A DNA stretch of 64,000 bases from a virus, in the IMG/VR virus record IMGVR_UViG_3300042890_004365, positions 1-64,000 of that record. One strand, written 5' to 3'. Positions 34,567 through 43,099 of the stretch are shown piece by piece. Position numbers and translations under genes: made by a program. A model generated the notes under the pieces. It ran no database searches. It was not told where the DNA came from and saw nothing but the letters and a program-made list of their open reading frames with translations. Position 1 is the first letter of the stretch, and every line of letters starts with the position of its first letter.

Positions 34567-35342
34567 TCATCAGAGAAGTCTTGTTCAAAGCTCAACATCA
34601 AATTTGAGTTTTCATCTTTTATCAACATAAAGTTATCAAAGATAATAAATTCTATATTCTCCATCTTATCATTTATACAACCTAAAAATCTTTTATTTAA
34701 AATTAAACTAGCAGTTCTATCATCGTTTAAATTATCGACTTCTAATTCCCAAGAAGATTTCTCTGATAAAGTAACAACTCCTTTAACAACGTCCATATTT
34801 ATGATTCTCTCGCCATTTATACCAGATAACTTTTTAATGTCTAAGAAATCACTATTAGGAATATTAAAAGTCCATTTTTTATTTCTAACATCTAATCGTT
34901 GAGCCAATGCTGCTTTACCAATATCTCTTATTGTTCCTCCTTCACCACCTAACCAGTTTACTTTAAACTTACCAGAAGATACTTGAAGACCTCTAGCTAA
35001 ATATAATGAATCATCATCTGGTGATTCCTTATAAGAAACATCAAAACCTATTTTATCCATATCTTTTATGAATGCTAAGTTTTTAACAAATCTTTTGGCA
35101 GAAGGAATTATTATGTCTAATGAAAAATCTTCCATATCATTATCAAAGTAGTCTTTTGTAGGTAAAAGAAAGTTTTTGAATGCCAAAATAACATTACCAC
35201 CACCTAACATTGCATACATTAAAATATTTTCATTATCTATCTTTAATTTAACGGTGTCATCAATGGATGCTACGGTATTTAACTTCTCAACGAAGTCACT
35301 AAACATATTTGGTACTACTTTTAACTTTACTTTTCCTGCCAT
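34563..35342 (-). CDS. Sliding clamp-like protein (T4 gp45-like candidate)
   Basis: The 259-residue product has the strand-rich pattern and length of T4 gp45 (228): an N-terminal helix (FSDFVEKLNTVASI) followed by strands ILMYAMLGGGNVILAF, a second repeat (WTFNIPNSDFLDIKKL, GVVTLSEKSSWELEV) and an end NLMLSFEQDFSDD that recalls the gp45 tail. Sequence identity is low, so this is a fold-level guess supported by the nearby polymerase and primase genes. As a clamp it would tether the polymerase and, in T4-like phages, activate late transcription. Confidence 0.5.
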   Translation of the reverse strand: MAGKVKLKVVPNMFSDFVEKLNTVASIDDTVKLKIDNENILMYAMLGGGNVILAFKNFLLPTKDYFDNDMEDFSLDIIIPSAKRFVKNLAFIKDMDKIGFDVSYKESPDDDSLYLARGLQVSSGKFKVNWLGGEGGTIRDIGKAALAQRLDVRNKKWTFNIPNSDFLDIKKLSGINGERIINMDVVKGVVTLSEKSSWELEVDNLNDDRTASLILNKRFLGCINDKMENIEFIIFDNFMLIKDENSNLMLSFEQDFSDD

Positions 35343-35397
35343 ATTTAATTTAATTATTAGAGATTATATGAAAAAGTTGATTTTTTGTTTAATAGTT

Positions 35398-35408
35398 TTT
35401 AATATATA
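35398..35408 (+). promoter_or_regulatory. TTTAATATATA promoter-like motif
   Basis: Exact copy ending 4 bases before the ATG at 35413. Confidence 0.55.
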
Positions 35409-35412
35409 ATTT

Positions 35413-36384
35413 ATGATTAAAAACTGGAACCAATTTATCAACGAGAATGTCACTAACCCAGATAGTTATTTAGACATGAGAATGCAAGAAATCAAAGATT
35501 TACTTGACAACACTGAAAATAGTGATACACTTATATATGAGTGGGAGAATAAAGATGACCATGAGTTGTTTATAAATTTTTCTGCAAATGGTATGAACGT
35601 TAGATATGAATTTGACATTGATGATATGAAAGTTACTAAAATTGCAAATGATGTACACGACTTTACTGAAGAAGTTGAATCAATGGAAGAAGGAGTTGAA
35701 ATGATTGAAAAAGATATTCACTCTATATTGGGTATATCTGAAAGTAAAGTAAATGAAGCAATCGTTGATTACAAAAATGATTCCATAGATGGTTTAATGG
35801 GAGAAATCAATACATATCCGAGACACCATAGATTTCAAATACCGGAACTGACTGCACTTGGAGCAGAGTATGATATAGAGATTGTAGATTATAATACTTT
35901 CTTAAATGATTTACCAGAAAGGGATAAAGCAACTGTACCACCAAGATCATCTCAGTTTTTTGCATTAGTAAATCCAGTTACAAAAAGACCTAGAGTTGTT
36001 TTAAATTTACCAATGCCTTTTATACCAAAAGACTTCTTTGACCAAGTTCCACTTGGTGATATACTTAAACATGAACAAATACACGTTGGACAACATTCTA
36101 GAAGACCTAATATAGATATGCCTTTACCAGAACCAAAAGATCAGAAAAAATATTTCTCTAATAAAGATGAAGTTATGGCATTTGCATTTTCAATTGCCAA
36201 AGAAGTAGTTACTATGTTTCCAACAATCACAACTCCTAAAGAAGGAATAGATAAACTTACACAAAATTCAAGTAGATTTAGATTATATGTTGATATTAAA
36301 AGAAATGTTGATCCATTTATCTTAAAAAGATACCACAAATATATCTACTTATATTTAGAAGACTTATTGAAAACCGAAGAATAA
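35413..36384 (+). CDS. Putative zinc metalloprotease (HExxH), tagged
   Basis: The protein begins MIKNWNQFINENVTN, a capsid-targeting-like element with INE as cleavage site. A zincin motif is at His220-Glu221-x2-His224 (LKHEQIHVGQH), and Glu253 in NKDEVMAFAFS is a fitting third ligand or support residue. A second INE/VNE-like word (KVNEAIVDY) at ~115 could separate an N-terminal prodomain from the catalytic part. This would be a capsid-borne protease if the tag is real. It overlaps the next gene by TAATG. Confidence 0.6.
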   Translation: MIKNWNQFINENVTNPDSYLDMRMQEIKDLLDNTENSDTLIYEWENKDDHELFINFSANGMNVRYEFDIDDMKVTKIANDVHDFTEEVESMEEGVEMIEKDIHSILGISESKVNEAIVDYKNDSIDGLMGEINTYPRHHRFQIPELTALGAEYDIEIVDYNTFLNDLPERDKATVPPRSSQFFALVNPVTKRPRVVLNLPMPFIPKDFFDQVPLGDILKHEQIHVGQHSRRPNIDMPLPEPKDQKKYFSNKDEVMAFAFSIAKEVVTMFPTITTPKEGIDKLTQNSSRFRLYVDIKRNVDPFILKRYHKYIYLYLEDLLKTEE

Positions 36385-36650
36385 TGAAACACTTAAACTT
36401 ATTTGAAGAATTCAATTTTGATATTGAACCATTTGATGTTCATGGTAATGACCTTGAAGCTATTATCGATGACCAAGATTTTTCATTTAAAGTAATAGAT
36501 GGTGAAGTTAGTTTCTCAAGTGATGATGACTATGAAAGAGCATTTGAAATGGGTATTGAACTGGATGATGAGTTAAAATCTTATATACTTGATGAGTATA
36601 ATAAGATGTTAAGTAAAACTAGAATGAAAAGATTTGGTTTCTTTAAATAG
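36384..36650 (+). CDS. Small acidic tagged protein
   Basis: The 88-residue product begins MKHLNLFEEFNFD, a capsid-targeting-like element, and is otherwise acidic with a basic C-terminal tail (KTRMKRFGFFK). Its start codon overlaps the stop of the metalloprotease gene, so the two are translationally coupled; an inhibitor or partner role would be a guess. No family recognised. Confidence 0.55.
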   Translation: MKHLNLFEEFNFDIEPFDVHGNDLEAIIDDQDFSFKVIDGEVSFSSDDDYERAFEMGIELDDELKSYILDEYNKMLSKTRMKRFGFFK

Positions 36651-36977
36651 TTAAAGCATTTCACTTACATTATCTCTTATAAACTTTTCAATTTCTTTTA
36701 ATTTCCTTCTGGACGTTTTTACATCAAGTTGTATTCTCCAATTACCTACTTTATTTTCATCATCTTCAGTAATTTCTCTTACATCTAATTTTAATTCAAG
36801 TAACTCTTCAAATAACTCAGGTTTTGAAAGTAAATCTTCTTTAGTAAATGCTTTATTTAACTTAGGAAATACATAATCACCATTTTCATTAGGTTCAGTA
36901 ATATCCCCTTTTTGTAGAATTATTTCTTCACCAAATCCGGTATTTAATATAAAGTCGTTTATTAGTCTAAATTTCAT
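36651..36977 (-). CDS. Hypothetical protein
   Basis: The 108-residue product has a short beta-rich N terminus (MKFRLINDFILNTGFGEEI) and an acidic, helical C-terminal half. No motif recognised. It is convergent with the tagged gene pair (no gap at 36650/36651) and divergent from the M42 peptidase gene. Confidence 0.5.
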   Translation of the reverse strand: MKFRLINDFILNTGFGEEIILQKGDITEPNENGDYVFPKLNKAFTKEDLLSKPELFEELLELKLDVREITEDDENKVGNWRIQLDVKTSRRKLKEIEKFIRDNVSEML

Positions 36978-37059
36978 AATGATTATATCAAAGTTGATAA
37001 CTTTGTTTAAACTAATTTACATTTTCATGTATAACATAAGAACATTAAAAATATCTAAA

Positions 37060-38130
37060 ATGAAATTAAACAAAAAGTTTTTAAAAGAGTACTTGAATAG
37101 TACTTCTCCAACAGGGTTTGAGTATGAATTAGGTGGACAAAAAGTTTGGATGGACAATATTGAAAAGTATGTCGATTCGGTAGAACTTGATAATTATGGT
37201 ACTGCTTATGGTGTTACCGGTAATTTAGAGTCTGACTTTAAAGTTGTTATCGAAGCACACTCTGATGAAATCAGTTGGTTTGTAAACTACATTGACTCAA
37301 AAGGATATATTAGAGTTATTAGAAATGGTGGCTCTGACGTACAAATTGCTCCTTCTATGAGAGTAAATCTATGGGGTGAAAAGGGTGCCGTTACAGGTGT
37401 CTTTGGACATCCAGCGATACATATCTCTGATAGAAAGAAAGAGGTTGATTTAAACTCAATTTTTATCGATATTGGTGCTTCTTCAAAAGAAGATGTTGCT
37501 AAAATGGGTATTAAAGTTGGTACAGTAGTTACTTTTAAAGATGAGTTGATGAAACTTGGTAACGATTACTACTCTGGTAGAGCTCTTGACAACAGAATTG
37601 GTGGTTTTATGATTGCCGAGGTTGCAAGAAAATTGAAAGAGAAAGGTAAAAAACTACCATTTAAACTTTACATTGTTAATTCTGTTCAAGAAGAAATTGG
37701 ATTACGTGGTGCTGAAATGATTGCACACACAATTAAACCAAATGTTGCTATTGTAACTGATGTTTGTCATGAAACATCATCACCTTGTTATACCGCAAGT
37801 AAACAAGGAGATCACATTGCTGGTGATGGAGGTGTTATTACAAGAGGTCCTGCAGTTCATAATAAATTGAGAAAATTGATTTTGGATACCGCAACGGCTA
37901 AAAAAATCCCTCACCAGTTAGCAGCATCTTCAAGATCAACTGGAACAGATACTGATGCGTTTGCTTATGCAAATGGTGGTACTCCTTCGGCACTTATTTC
38001 ACTGCCATTGAAATATATGCACACAACGACTGAGACTGTTCATAAGAATGATATTAAAAATGTTATAGAGTTGATTTATGAGACTCTTCTAAATATTGAA
38101 GAGAATCATAATTTTAAATACAACTCTTAA
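37060..38130 (+). CDS. M42-family metalloaminopeptidase
   Basis: I start at MKLNKKFLKEYLNS (37060) since M42 enzymes begin with this helix; a longer reading frame reaches back to 36979. Motifs: EAHSDEISW (metal His and Asp), SGRALDNRIGG (bridging Asp), SVQEEIGLRGA (catalytic Glu pair), VTDVCHE (Asp) and MHTTTETV (His). These are the M42 (glutamyl aminopeptidase/deblocking, TET-forming) ligands. It trims N-terminal residues from peptides. Together with ClpP and the two clan-MH proteins at 54431 and 56341 it may turn host protein into amino acids. Confidence 0.85.
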   Translation: MKLNKKFLKEYLNSTSPTGFEYELGGQKVWMDNIEKYVDSVELDNYGTAYGVTGNLESDFKVVIEAHSDEISWFVNYIDSKGYIRVIRNGGSDVQIAPSMRVNLWGEKGAVTGVFGHPAIHISDRKKEVDLNSIFIDIGASSKEDVAKMGIKVGTVVTFKDELMKLGNDYYSGRALDNRIGGFMIAEVARKLKEKGKKLPFKLYIVNSVQEEIGLRGAEMIAHTIKPNVAIVTDVCHETSSPCYTASKQGDHIAGDGGVITRGPAVHNKLRKLILDTATAKKIPHQLAASSRSTGTDTDAFAYANGGTPSALISLPLKYMHTTTETVHKNDIKNVIELIYETLLNIEENHNFKYNS

Positions 38131-38135
38131 AAAAC

Positions 38136-38162
38136 AACCCATCTTTTTAAAAAGATGGGTTT
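38136..38162 (+). terminator. Intrinsic terminator
   Basis: AACCCATCTTTTTAAAAAGA hairpin closing to GATGGGTT, followed by T residues. Confidence 0.85.
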
Positions 38163-38166
38163 TTTA

Positions 38167-38177
38167 TTTAATATATA
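38167..38177 (+). promoter_or_regulatory. TTTAATATATA promoter-like motif
   Basis: Exact copy ending 5 bases before the ATG at 38183. Confidence 0.55.
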
Positions 38178-38182
38178 GTAGT

Positions 38183-39247
38183 ATGATTAGTAAGTACAAC
38201 CAATTTTTAATAAACGAATCTAAACTTATACTAGAAGCATTTTTAAGTGCAGATACAAGTTTTTTATCTAAATTAGATAAAATTTCAAGACAGTCAAATT
38301 TTTCCTCTACAATTGCGGATATGCTTTTATCAAGAATTAATGATAAAGACTGGGTTTCTGAGGTGGATCTAAAACAAGATTTCTTTAAAACAACTGATGA
38401 TAAAGACAAAGTATCTTTTATTCAAACAAATAGAGTAAAAGATGATGTAGATCCATATACAATGGCTGGTAGAAGTGATCTTAAAGTTGGTAGAGCTATA
38501 AAATATATAGCAAAAGATTTATATGACATTAAAATCACTGATAAACAAATAGAAGATTTTGTAAATGTTTATAAATCAATTGCAGATGAAGGAGAAGATG
38601 ATTTTAGATTTTATGTTGGTGATGAAATAAAATCAGGTTATATCGAAAAAAACTACTCTGATGCAAATTATGGAACTCTTGGTAGTTCTTGTATGACCGG
38701 ACATCCATCATTTCTTAAAATATACACTAAAAATGAAAAGAAAGTTAGATTACTAGTTCTTCTCGAAGATGGTAAAATATGTGGTAGAGCTTTAGTTTGG
38801 AAATTAGATAAATCTCCTTGTGATGCAGAATATTTTATGGATAGGGTTTATACAAACCGTGATTACGAAGTAAATAAATTTACACAATATGCTGAGAAAA
38901 ATGGTTGGTTATACAAACAAAGTATGACTTGTGGTGATTCTTGGGCAGTAAAGTTTAAATATAATAGGAAAGAAGTATTAGGAGAAATATCTGTTAAGAT
39001 AGATGGTAAACATCCTAAATATCCTTATATGGATACCTTATTTTGTTTAAATAAAGATAAAGATGAACTTTCTAATGTTCCTTCTTGGAAATGTTATAGA
39101 TTATGGGACACCGATGGTGATCGTGAAAGATGTGATGATTGTGATGGTAAGTCAAAAAATAAAAATCTATGTTATGGTTGTTCTGAAGGTGTAATGGTTT
39201 TAAAACAAGCAGGTATTGAAATAGACGTTGAGAAAGGAAGAAGTTGA
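38183..39247 (+). CDS. Phage protein of the GTLGSSCM family, tagged
   Basis: The start at 38183 gives MISKYNQFLINESKLI, a capsid-targeting-like element with INE before Ser; in-frame codons upstream run through the terminator. The core YGTLGSSCMTGHPSFLKIY, then KICGRALVWKL and FMDRVY, recurs in the product of 51438-52580 (SLGGSCMTDKLSYLDLY, FVGRCLVWTT, IMDKPY). Function is unknown. The C terminus holds a zinc-knuckle-like cluster (CDDC then CYGC). Only this copy has the tag, so one paralogue may be packaged and the other cytoplasmic. Confidence 0.65.
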   Translation: MISKYNQFLINESKLILEAFLSADTSFLSKLDKISRQSNFSSTIADMLLSRINDKDWVSEVDLKQDFFKTTDDKDKVSFIQTNRVKDDVDPYTMAGRSDLKVGRAIKYIAKDLYDIKITDKQIEDFVNVYKSIADEGEDDFRFYVGDEIKSGYIEKNYSDANYGTLGSSCMTGHPSFLKIYTKNEKKVRLLVLLEDGKICGRALVWKLDKSPCDAEYFMDRVYTNRDYEVNKFTQYAEKNGWLYKQSMTCGDSWAVKFKYNRKEVLGEISVKIDGKHPKYPYMDTLFCLNKDKDELSNVPSWKCYRLWDTDGDRERCDDCDGKSKNKNLCYGCSEGVMVLKQAGIEIDVEKGRS

Positions 39248-39266
39248 AGCATAAATATTCTTGTCA

Positions 39267-39761
39267 TTACTTTCCTAAATAATTCATCAATTCAATCATA
39301 TTCTTAACTGCAAATCCTAATGATTCAAGATTTTTAACAGTATCTCTCATATAAGAAATATAAGCTTCTATAATTTCTAATGCTCTATCATTTTCCGCTA
39401 AGTGACCATCAATTAAAATACCCTTTTCTCCCATATTTGTTTTAACACCAAATCCTGTAGCATAAAAAATAAACTTATCTTGTTTAAGTTTTTTAATTTT
39501 AGTCATTTCTCTACTTCGTTTATTTAAAAAGAAGTTTATTTGTTCATTTAACATTTGTCTATATGAAAGTGCGATAGCTTGTGTATCTAATATCACCTTA
39601 GAATTTGTTGGGTTTGCTAAGTCTAATGATAAAGATTTAAAAAGTGGATCAACATTTTTACTCCACTCTGATCTTTTATCATTAAAGTATTCTTCTAACT
39701 TATCGTTAGTTTCTTTAGCTTTAGTAATTCTATCAATTTCTTCTTGACTAAATAAATTCAT
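39267..39761 (-). CDS. uvsY: UvsY-like recombination mediator
   Basis: The 164-residue product has the same helical layout as T4 UvsY (137): a segment of SYRQMLNEQINFFLNKRSRE with basic residues after it, then a loop, and the C-terminal KNLESLGFAVKNMIELMNYL that closely parallels the SRGFAIKHI end of UvsY. UvsY loads the UvsX recombinase onto SSB-coated DNA. The presence of UvsW at 22207 supports a T4-type recombination system. UvsX itself is not in the window. Confidence 0.6.
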   Translation of the reverse strand: MNLFSQEEIDRITKAKETNDKLEEYFNDKRSEWSKNVDPLFKSLSLDLANPTNSKVILDTQAIALSYRQMLNEQINFFLNKRSREMTKIKKLKQDKFIFYATGFGVKTNMGEKGILIDGHLAENDRALEIIEAYISYMRDTVKNLESLGFAVKNMIELMNYLGK

Positions 39762-39762
39762 A

Positions 39763-40164
39763 TTAAATATCCATTTTTTTTAATTTATAACCTCTTAACA
39801 AACCTTTTTGATTAGTATTTGTGAATGTATTATTTATTAAATCTCCAACTGTCTTTTCGAGATTATCTTGAATATATTCTTCAAAAATATTTGTCCATTT
39901 TTCCACTAACTCAGTATCTTCAACTACGATATTATCCATATTAGAAAAAATATCAATACATTTATTTCGATTATCTATTACAATTGTAAAGTCTGATATA
40001 TAAAGTCCATTTTTTGAGAAACTAATTTCTGTCTCTTCTTGCTGTTCAACTTTAATATTTAAGTAGTAATGTCTGTAGCCATACTTCATCTTTTTTGATA
40101 GTGTAATATCTTCACTCTCGATATTATTAAAAAGATGTGTTAAAAAGCTGTCTAATTCGTTCAT
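39763..40164 (-). CDS. Hypothetical protein
   Basis: A 133-residue product with a beta-rich centre (YYLNIKVEQQEETEISFSKN) and a helical acidic C-terminal half; no family recognised. It lies one base upstream of the uvsY-like gene on the same strand and so probably shares its transcript. Confidence 0.5.
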   Translation of the reverse strand: MNELDSFLTHLFNNIESEDITLSKKMKYGYRHYYLNIKVEQQEETEISFSKNGLYISDFTIVIDNRNKCIDIFSNMDNIVVEDTELVEKWTNIFEEYIQDNLEKTVGDLINNTFTNTNQKGLLRGYKLKKMDI

Positions 40165-40244
40165 TCATAGGCCATTATTTTTTAATTCCTAATTAAGGAG
40201 TTAAACTTCAACTTATATGAAATACTAACATGTTAGTTTAAAAG

Positions 40245-40272
40245 AAAAAACCTCACTAAGTGAGGTTTTTTA
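40245..40272. terminator. Intrinsic terminator
   Basis: AAAACCTCACTAAGTGAGGT hairpin with A and T flanks; it serves the minus-strand gene at 40274. Confidence 0.75.
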
Positions 40273-40273
40273 A

Positions 40274-40951
40274 TTATTTCTTTGTGAAAAAACTTTTTAA
40301 ATGTTGCATTGGATTAGTTTTACCTTTCCCATATTTCCCAGTATCCATATTAAGTATAGCATTTTTTGTAAGTGGATAATCATACTCTTCTTCTGTATAA
40401 TTCATATTTCTCATATGATTATCATGTTCTGTATGTGAACTTTCTGGTCCACCTAAAAGAGGTTTCTCTTCCTGATTACTATGTGCTGTAATAAAGTTAA
40501 ATACTTCTTCAACATCATCCTTAGAGGATGTAATATGATCTGATGCCCAGTCATGTTCTTTTAACATTGTATCGATTTCTGTTCTATCCATTTCTAATAA
40601 CTTATCAACTAATCTTTTGATAGTTTCTAAGTTAGAGAAAAACATATAGTTCTCTTCTTCATTGTTCTCTTTAATTGCTTTAAGTTTACTTAAAGTTTTA
40701 GCTAACTCCAATCTTCTTTTTTTAGTAGCATCTTTTTTATCTAATTGAGTACCTGGTTTTTTCTTATCTTTATCCTTAGCTTTTAATTTAGAAAGTTCTG
40801 AATCGATTTCTTTTTTAGAAATTTTCTCATCATCTTTTTTACCTAAAGATTTTTTTAATGCACCTGGATGTTTAATTGCATCTTTGATCCAATTTTTCTT
40901 CTCATTGAACTCTTCTGAATTATCATTAAAGTTTTCAAATTTCTTAATCAT
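40274..40951 (-). CDS. Basic protein with HPGAL/KKSLGKK motif, tagged
   Basis: The product begins MIKKFENFNDNSEEFNEKKN, a capsid-targeting-like element, then WIKDAIKHPGALKKSLGKK and later KKRRLELAKTLSKLK. This pair (AIxxPGALxxxLG, then a basic RxxLAxTL helix) recurs in many phage proteins, often internal or DNA-associated ones, as I recall. The first half is strongly basic, the second acidic and His-containing. A role in binding packaged DNA is plausible. It has an exact promoter-like motif 25 bases upstream. Confidence 0.6.
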   Translation of the reverse strand: MIKKFENFNDNSEEFNEKKNWIKDAIKHPGALKKSLGKKDDEKISKKEIDSELSKLKAKDKDKKKPGTQLDKKDATKKRRLELAKTLSKLKAIKENNEEENYMFFSNLETIKRLVDKLLEMDRTEIDTMLKEHDWASDHITSSKDDVEEVFNFITAHSNQEEKPLLGGPESSHTEHDNHMRNMNYTEEEYDYPLTKNAILNMDTGKYGKGKTNPMQHLKSFFTKK

Positions 40952-40976
40952 AACTTTTTAATTATTTTTATAATAC

Positions 40977-40987
40977 TATATATTAAA
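40977..40987 (-). promoter_or_regulatory. TTTAATATATA promoter-like motif
   Basis: Exact minus-strand copy, 25 bases upstream of the ATG at 40951; it overlaps the stop codon of the next gene. Confidence 0.55.
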
Positions 40988-41888
40988 GTTTTTTATCAAA
41001 TAAATACAAATCATATAAAGCATTACCCTTTACATTCTTAATACTTTTTAAAACATCGCCAGTGATAGAATCAAGTACTTTAAAAATTCCCAAATTTACT
41101 TGTTTATCAGTTAAAACTCTAACTGTGTTACCTGGTTGTCCTAATGCACCTAATACAGCAATATATTTATTACCATAAATACTTTTTAAGAATGATATTC
41201 TTAACCCAGCCATATCTTTATTGTTATTTACATAAACATTTTCAAATGGTTTCATTAAGTCTAATTTAGATTCTTCTGTTTCTTTAACTTGTATAGAAGC
41301 AAAAGTTTTATCTTTTTCACCAATAGTAACTTCTTCTCTGTTTTGAATTTTATTTTGATTTACAAGTGCTTGTTGATTTCTTCTAATTTCATTGAAATCT
41401 GCTCTAACAACAATACCACCTCTCATACCTTTATCATTCATATTATAACCTGCGGGAGGCAATCTATAGAACGATCCAGTAAAAGTCATAGAAAGTATCC
41501 TATCTGTTCTAAAAAGTCTCCAAATCTTGTTTATGTGTCTTCTTTGAGATACTGACCATCCATTTAAGTGCCAACCTCTCAATAACATCTTACCTTGAGA
41601 TGAACGTCCAAGTACCATAGGGTATATAACTCTCTCGTGACCAGCAAAGTGTTTATCTTTTTCTCCTTTGTAGTTTAGTAAAAACATCATACCATATTTA
41701 ATGGCTTTGGTCATTATTTGATCAGAATATTTAATCGGTTGATTGATAGGTATATTTGCAATATCCTTAACATTCTTTAATGAAAAACGTGGAATATACT
41801 CATTATCTTCTATTAAGTTATAATGTTCTTTAATAACAAACTCAACTGGTTTATTATTATAAAAGTCTCTAAGTTGTTTTAAATTCAT
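40983..41888 (-). CDS. Protein with WYL-like domain
   Basis: Residues ~85-135 (ERVIYPMVLGRSSQGKMLLR, GWHLNGWS, KIWRLFRTDRILSM) follow the pattern of WYL-type ligand-binding domains (R-x-PxxLGxxxxG, W-R-LFRxDRI). Such domains sense nucleic acids or nucleotides in regulators of DNA damage and defence. No helix-turn-helix is visible in the first 80 residues. The C-terminal half (GLRISFLKSIYGNKYIAVLG) is of unknown fold. The gene is alone behind a motif copy that ends 4 bases before its ATG. Confidence 0.5.
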   Translation of the reverse strand: MNLKQLRDFYNNKPVEFVIKEHYNLIEDNEYIPRFSLKNVKDIANIPINQPIKYSDQIMTKAIKYGMMFLLNYKGEKDKHFAGHERVIYPMVLGRSSQGKMLLRGWHLNGWSVSQRRHINKIWRLFRTDRILSMTFTGSFYRLPPAGYNMNDKGMRGGIVVRADFNEIRRNQQALVNQNKIQNREEVTIGEKDKTFASIQVKETEESKLDLMKPFENVYVNNNKDMAGLRISFLKSIYGNKYIAVLGALGQPGNTVRVLTDKQVNLGIFKVLDSITGDVLKSIKNVKGNALYDLYLFDKKL

Positions 41889-41892
41889 AAAC

Positions 41893-41903
41893 TATATATT
41901 AAA
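41893..41903 (-). promoter_or_regulatory. TTTAATATATA promoter-like motif
   Basis: Exact minus-strand copy ending 4 bases before the ATG at 41888. Confidence 0.55.
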
Positions 41904-41922
41904 TACATAATTCCTAAAAACA

Positions 41923-41952
41923 AAAAAGAGAAACATTTCTGTTTCTCTTTTT
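41923..41952. terminator. Intrinsic terminator
   Basis: AAAAAGAGAAAC/GTTTCTCTTTTT hairpin downstream of the minus-strand lipoprotein gene. Confidence 0.75.
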
Positions 41953-41989
41953 AAAATCCACTAAATGGAAAAAATAGTGTTCTGTTGGA

Positions 41990-42178
41990 TTACTTAGCTA
42001 CCTCAGTAGTTTTAGTAGTGTCAACAGTTGTTGAATCTACAGCAGTTGTATCAACTTTAGTAGTATCAACAGCAGTTGTATCAACAGTTGTTGTAGTTGC
42101 ATCTACAGTTTCAGTTTTTTTGCAAGATGTTAAAGAAATTGCAGCGATTGCCATTACAGCGAATAATACTTTTTTCAT
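41990..42178 (-). CDS. Small lipoprotein with VDTT repeats
   Basis: The start at 42178 gives MKKVLFAVMAIAAISLTSCK, a classical signal peptide ending in a lipobox (LTSC) with the SCKK form common in Bacteroidota. The mature part is about 43 residues of VDTT/AVDTTKVDTT repeats. The protein should be lipid-anchored in the host envelope. Small phage lipoproteins in other systems block receptors (superinfection exclusion), which is a possible role here; Lys after Cys+1 may influence surface export in Bacteroidota. It is flanked by a terminator and a divergent gene. Confidence 0.7.
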   Translation of the reverse strand: MKKVLFAVMAIAAISLTSCKKTETVDATTTTVDTTAVDTTKVDTTAVDSTTVDTTKTTEVAK

Positions 42179-42259
42179 AGTTTTTTGTTTTTTTAATTTT
42201 TTTACATGATTATATATCATGAAAATTATCCTTTGTTTAGTAAAAAGTGAAAATATTTT

Positions 42260-42270
42260 TTTAATATATA
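42260..42270 (+). promoter_or_regulatory. TTTAATATATA promoter-like motif
   Basis: Exact copy 26 bases upstream of the ATG at 42297. Confidence 0.55.
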
Positions 42271-42296
42271 GTTCTAATAAAAAACATAATTAAATA

Positions 42297-43019
42297 ATGT
42301 CAATAAACAGTAGAGAAGATGCAAATAAATATTATCAAGTAGTAAATAAGCTAGTTGATGAATATATTGATAAATGGAAAATTAAACCTACTAACTTAAA
42401 AAGATATTTAAAGAATGGTTCCGATAAATTTGAAAAGTTTATAGATAGAAATGGTTTAAAAGACATAAATGGTATTAAACAGGTTATAAATGATGTTATT
42501 GAAGATAGAGTTCATATGGAATCAGATGGAGTTTTAACATTTGAAAGTTTTAAAGTATTTGAATCAGACGAATTTAAAATTACTTCAATTATTCAATGTC
42601 TTTATAAAGGTATTGGCAAAACTGATATTAAAGCAGAGAAGTTTTTGGCAGATTATTTTGATGCAAATTTAAGTCAGATAGATATAGTTGATACAGATAA
42701 ACATATGTTTAAAATTAGTAATTGGGAAAATGAAGATCTTTTAGTAATTGTTTATAATAAAGATGAATTTGATATTATCAAAGAGAATATAAAAGAACAT
42801 TTATATGATGAACTTCTTAAACAACAAATTGATTTAATTGTTGGTGTGTCTTTAAAACTAAATACAATTATAGATAAAGATAAATTTAATACAGATATAG
42901 AATCTAAGTTGAGTGATAGTCTAATAACTGATTTAATAAATGATTCTCTTGAAATGAACTATACAAAGTTTGATTTTGAAAAAACAGATGATTATTATCT
43001 TTGGATTAAGAAACAATAA
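42297..43019 (+). CDS. Hypothetical protein with internal tag-like motif
   Basis: The 240-residue product is acidic and mostly helical. The first ~80 residues look like a small helical domain, followed by LTFESFKVFESDEFK, which resembles the N-terminal tag seen on other proteins but placed internally. No enzyme motif recognised. It is a single-gene unit with promoter-like motif and terminator. Confidence 0.55.
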   Translation: MSINSREDANKYYQVVNKLVDEYIDKWKIKPTNLKRYLKNGSDKFEKFIDRNGLKDINGIKQVINDVIEDRVHMESDGVLTFESFKVFESDEFKITSIIQCLYKGIGKTDIKAEKFLADYFDANLSQIDIVDTDKHMFKISNWENEDLLVIVYNKDEFDIIKENIKEHLYDELLKQQIDLIVGVSLKLNTIIDKDKFNTDIESKLSDSLITDLINDSLEMNYTKFDFEKTDDYYLWIKKQ

Positions 43020-43021
43020 AT

Positions 43022-43049
43022 AAAAAGAGAGTTATAACTCTCTTTTTTT
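43022..43049 (+). terminator. Intrinsic terminator
   Basis: AAAAGAGAGTTATAACTCTC hairpin followed by a T run. Confidence 0.85.
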
Positions 43050-43067
43050 ATTTTATGAGAATAATAT

Positions 43068-43078
43068 TTTAATATATA
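43068..43078 (+). promoter_or_regulatory. TTTAATATATA promoter-like motif
   Basis: Exact copy 21 bases upstream of the ATG at 43100, heading the tail-fibre operon. Confidence 0.55.
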
Positions 43079-43099
43079 CATAAAAATATTAAATTATAT

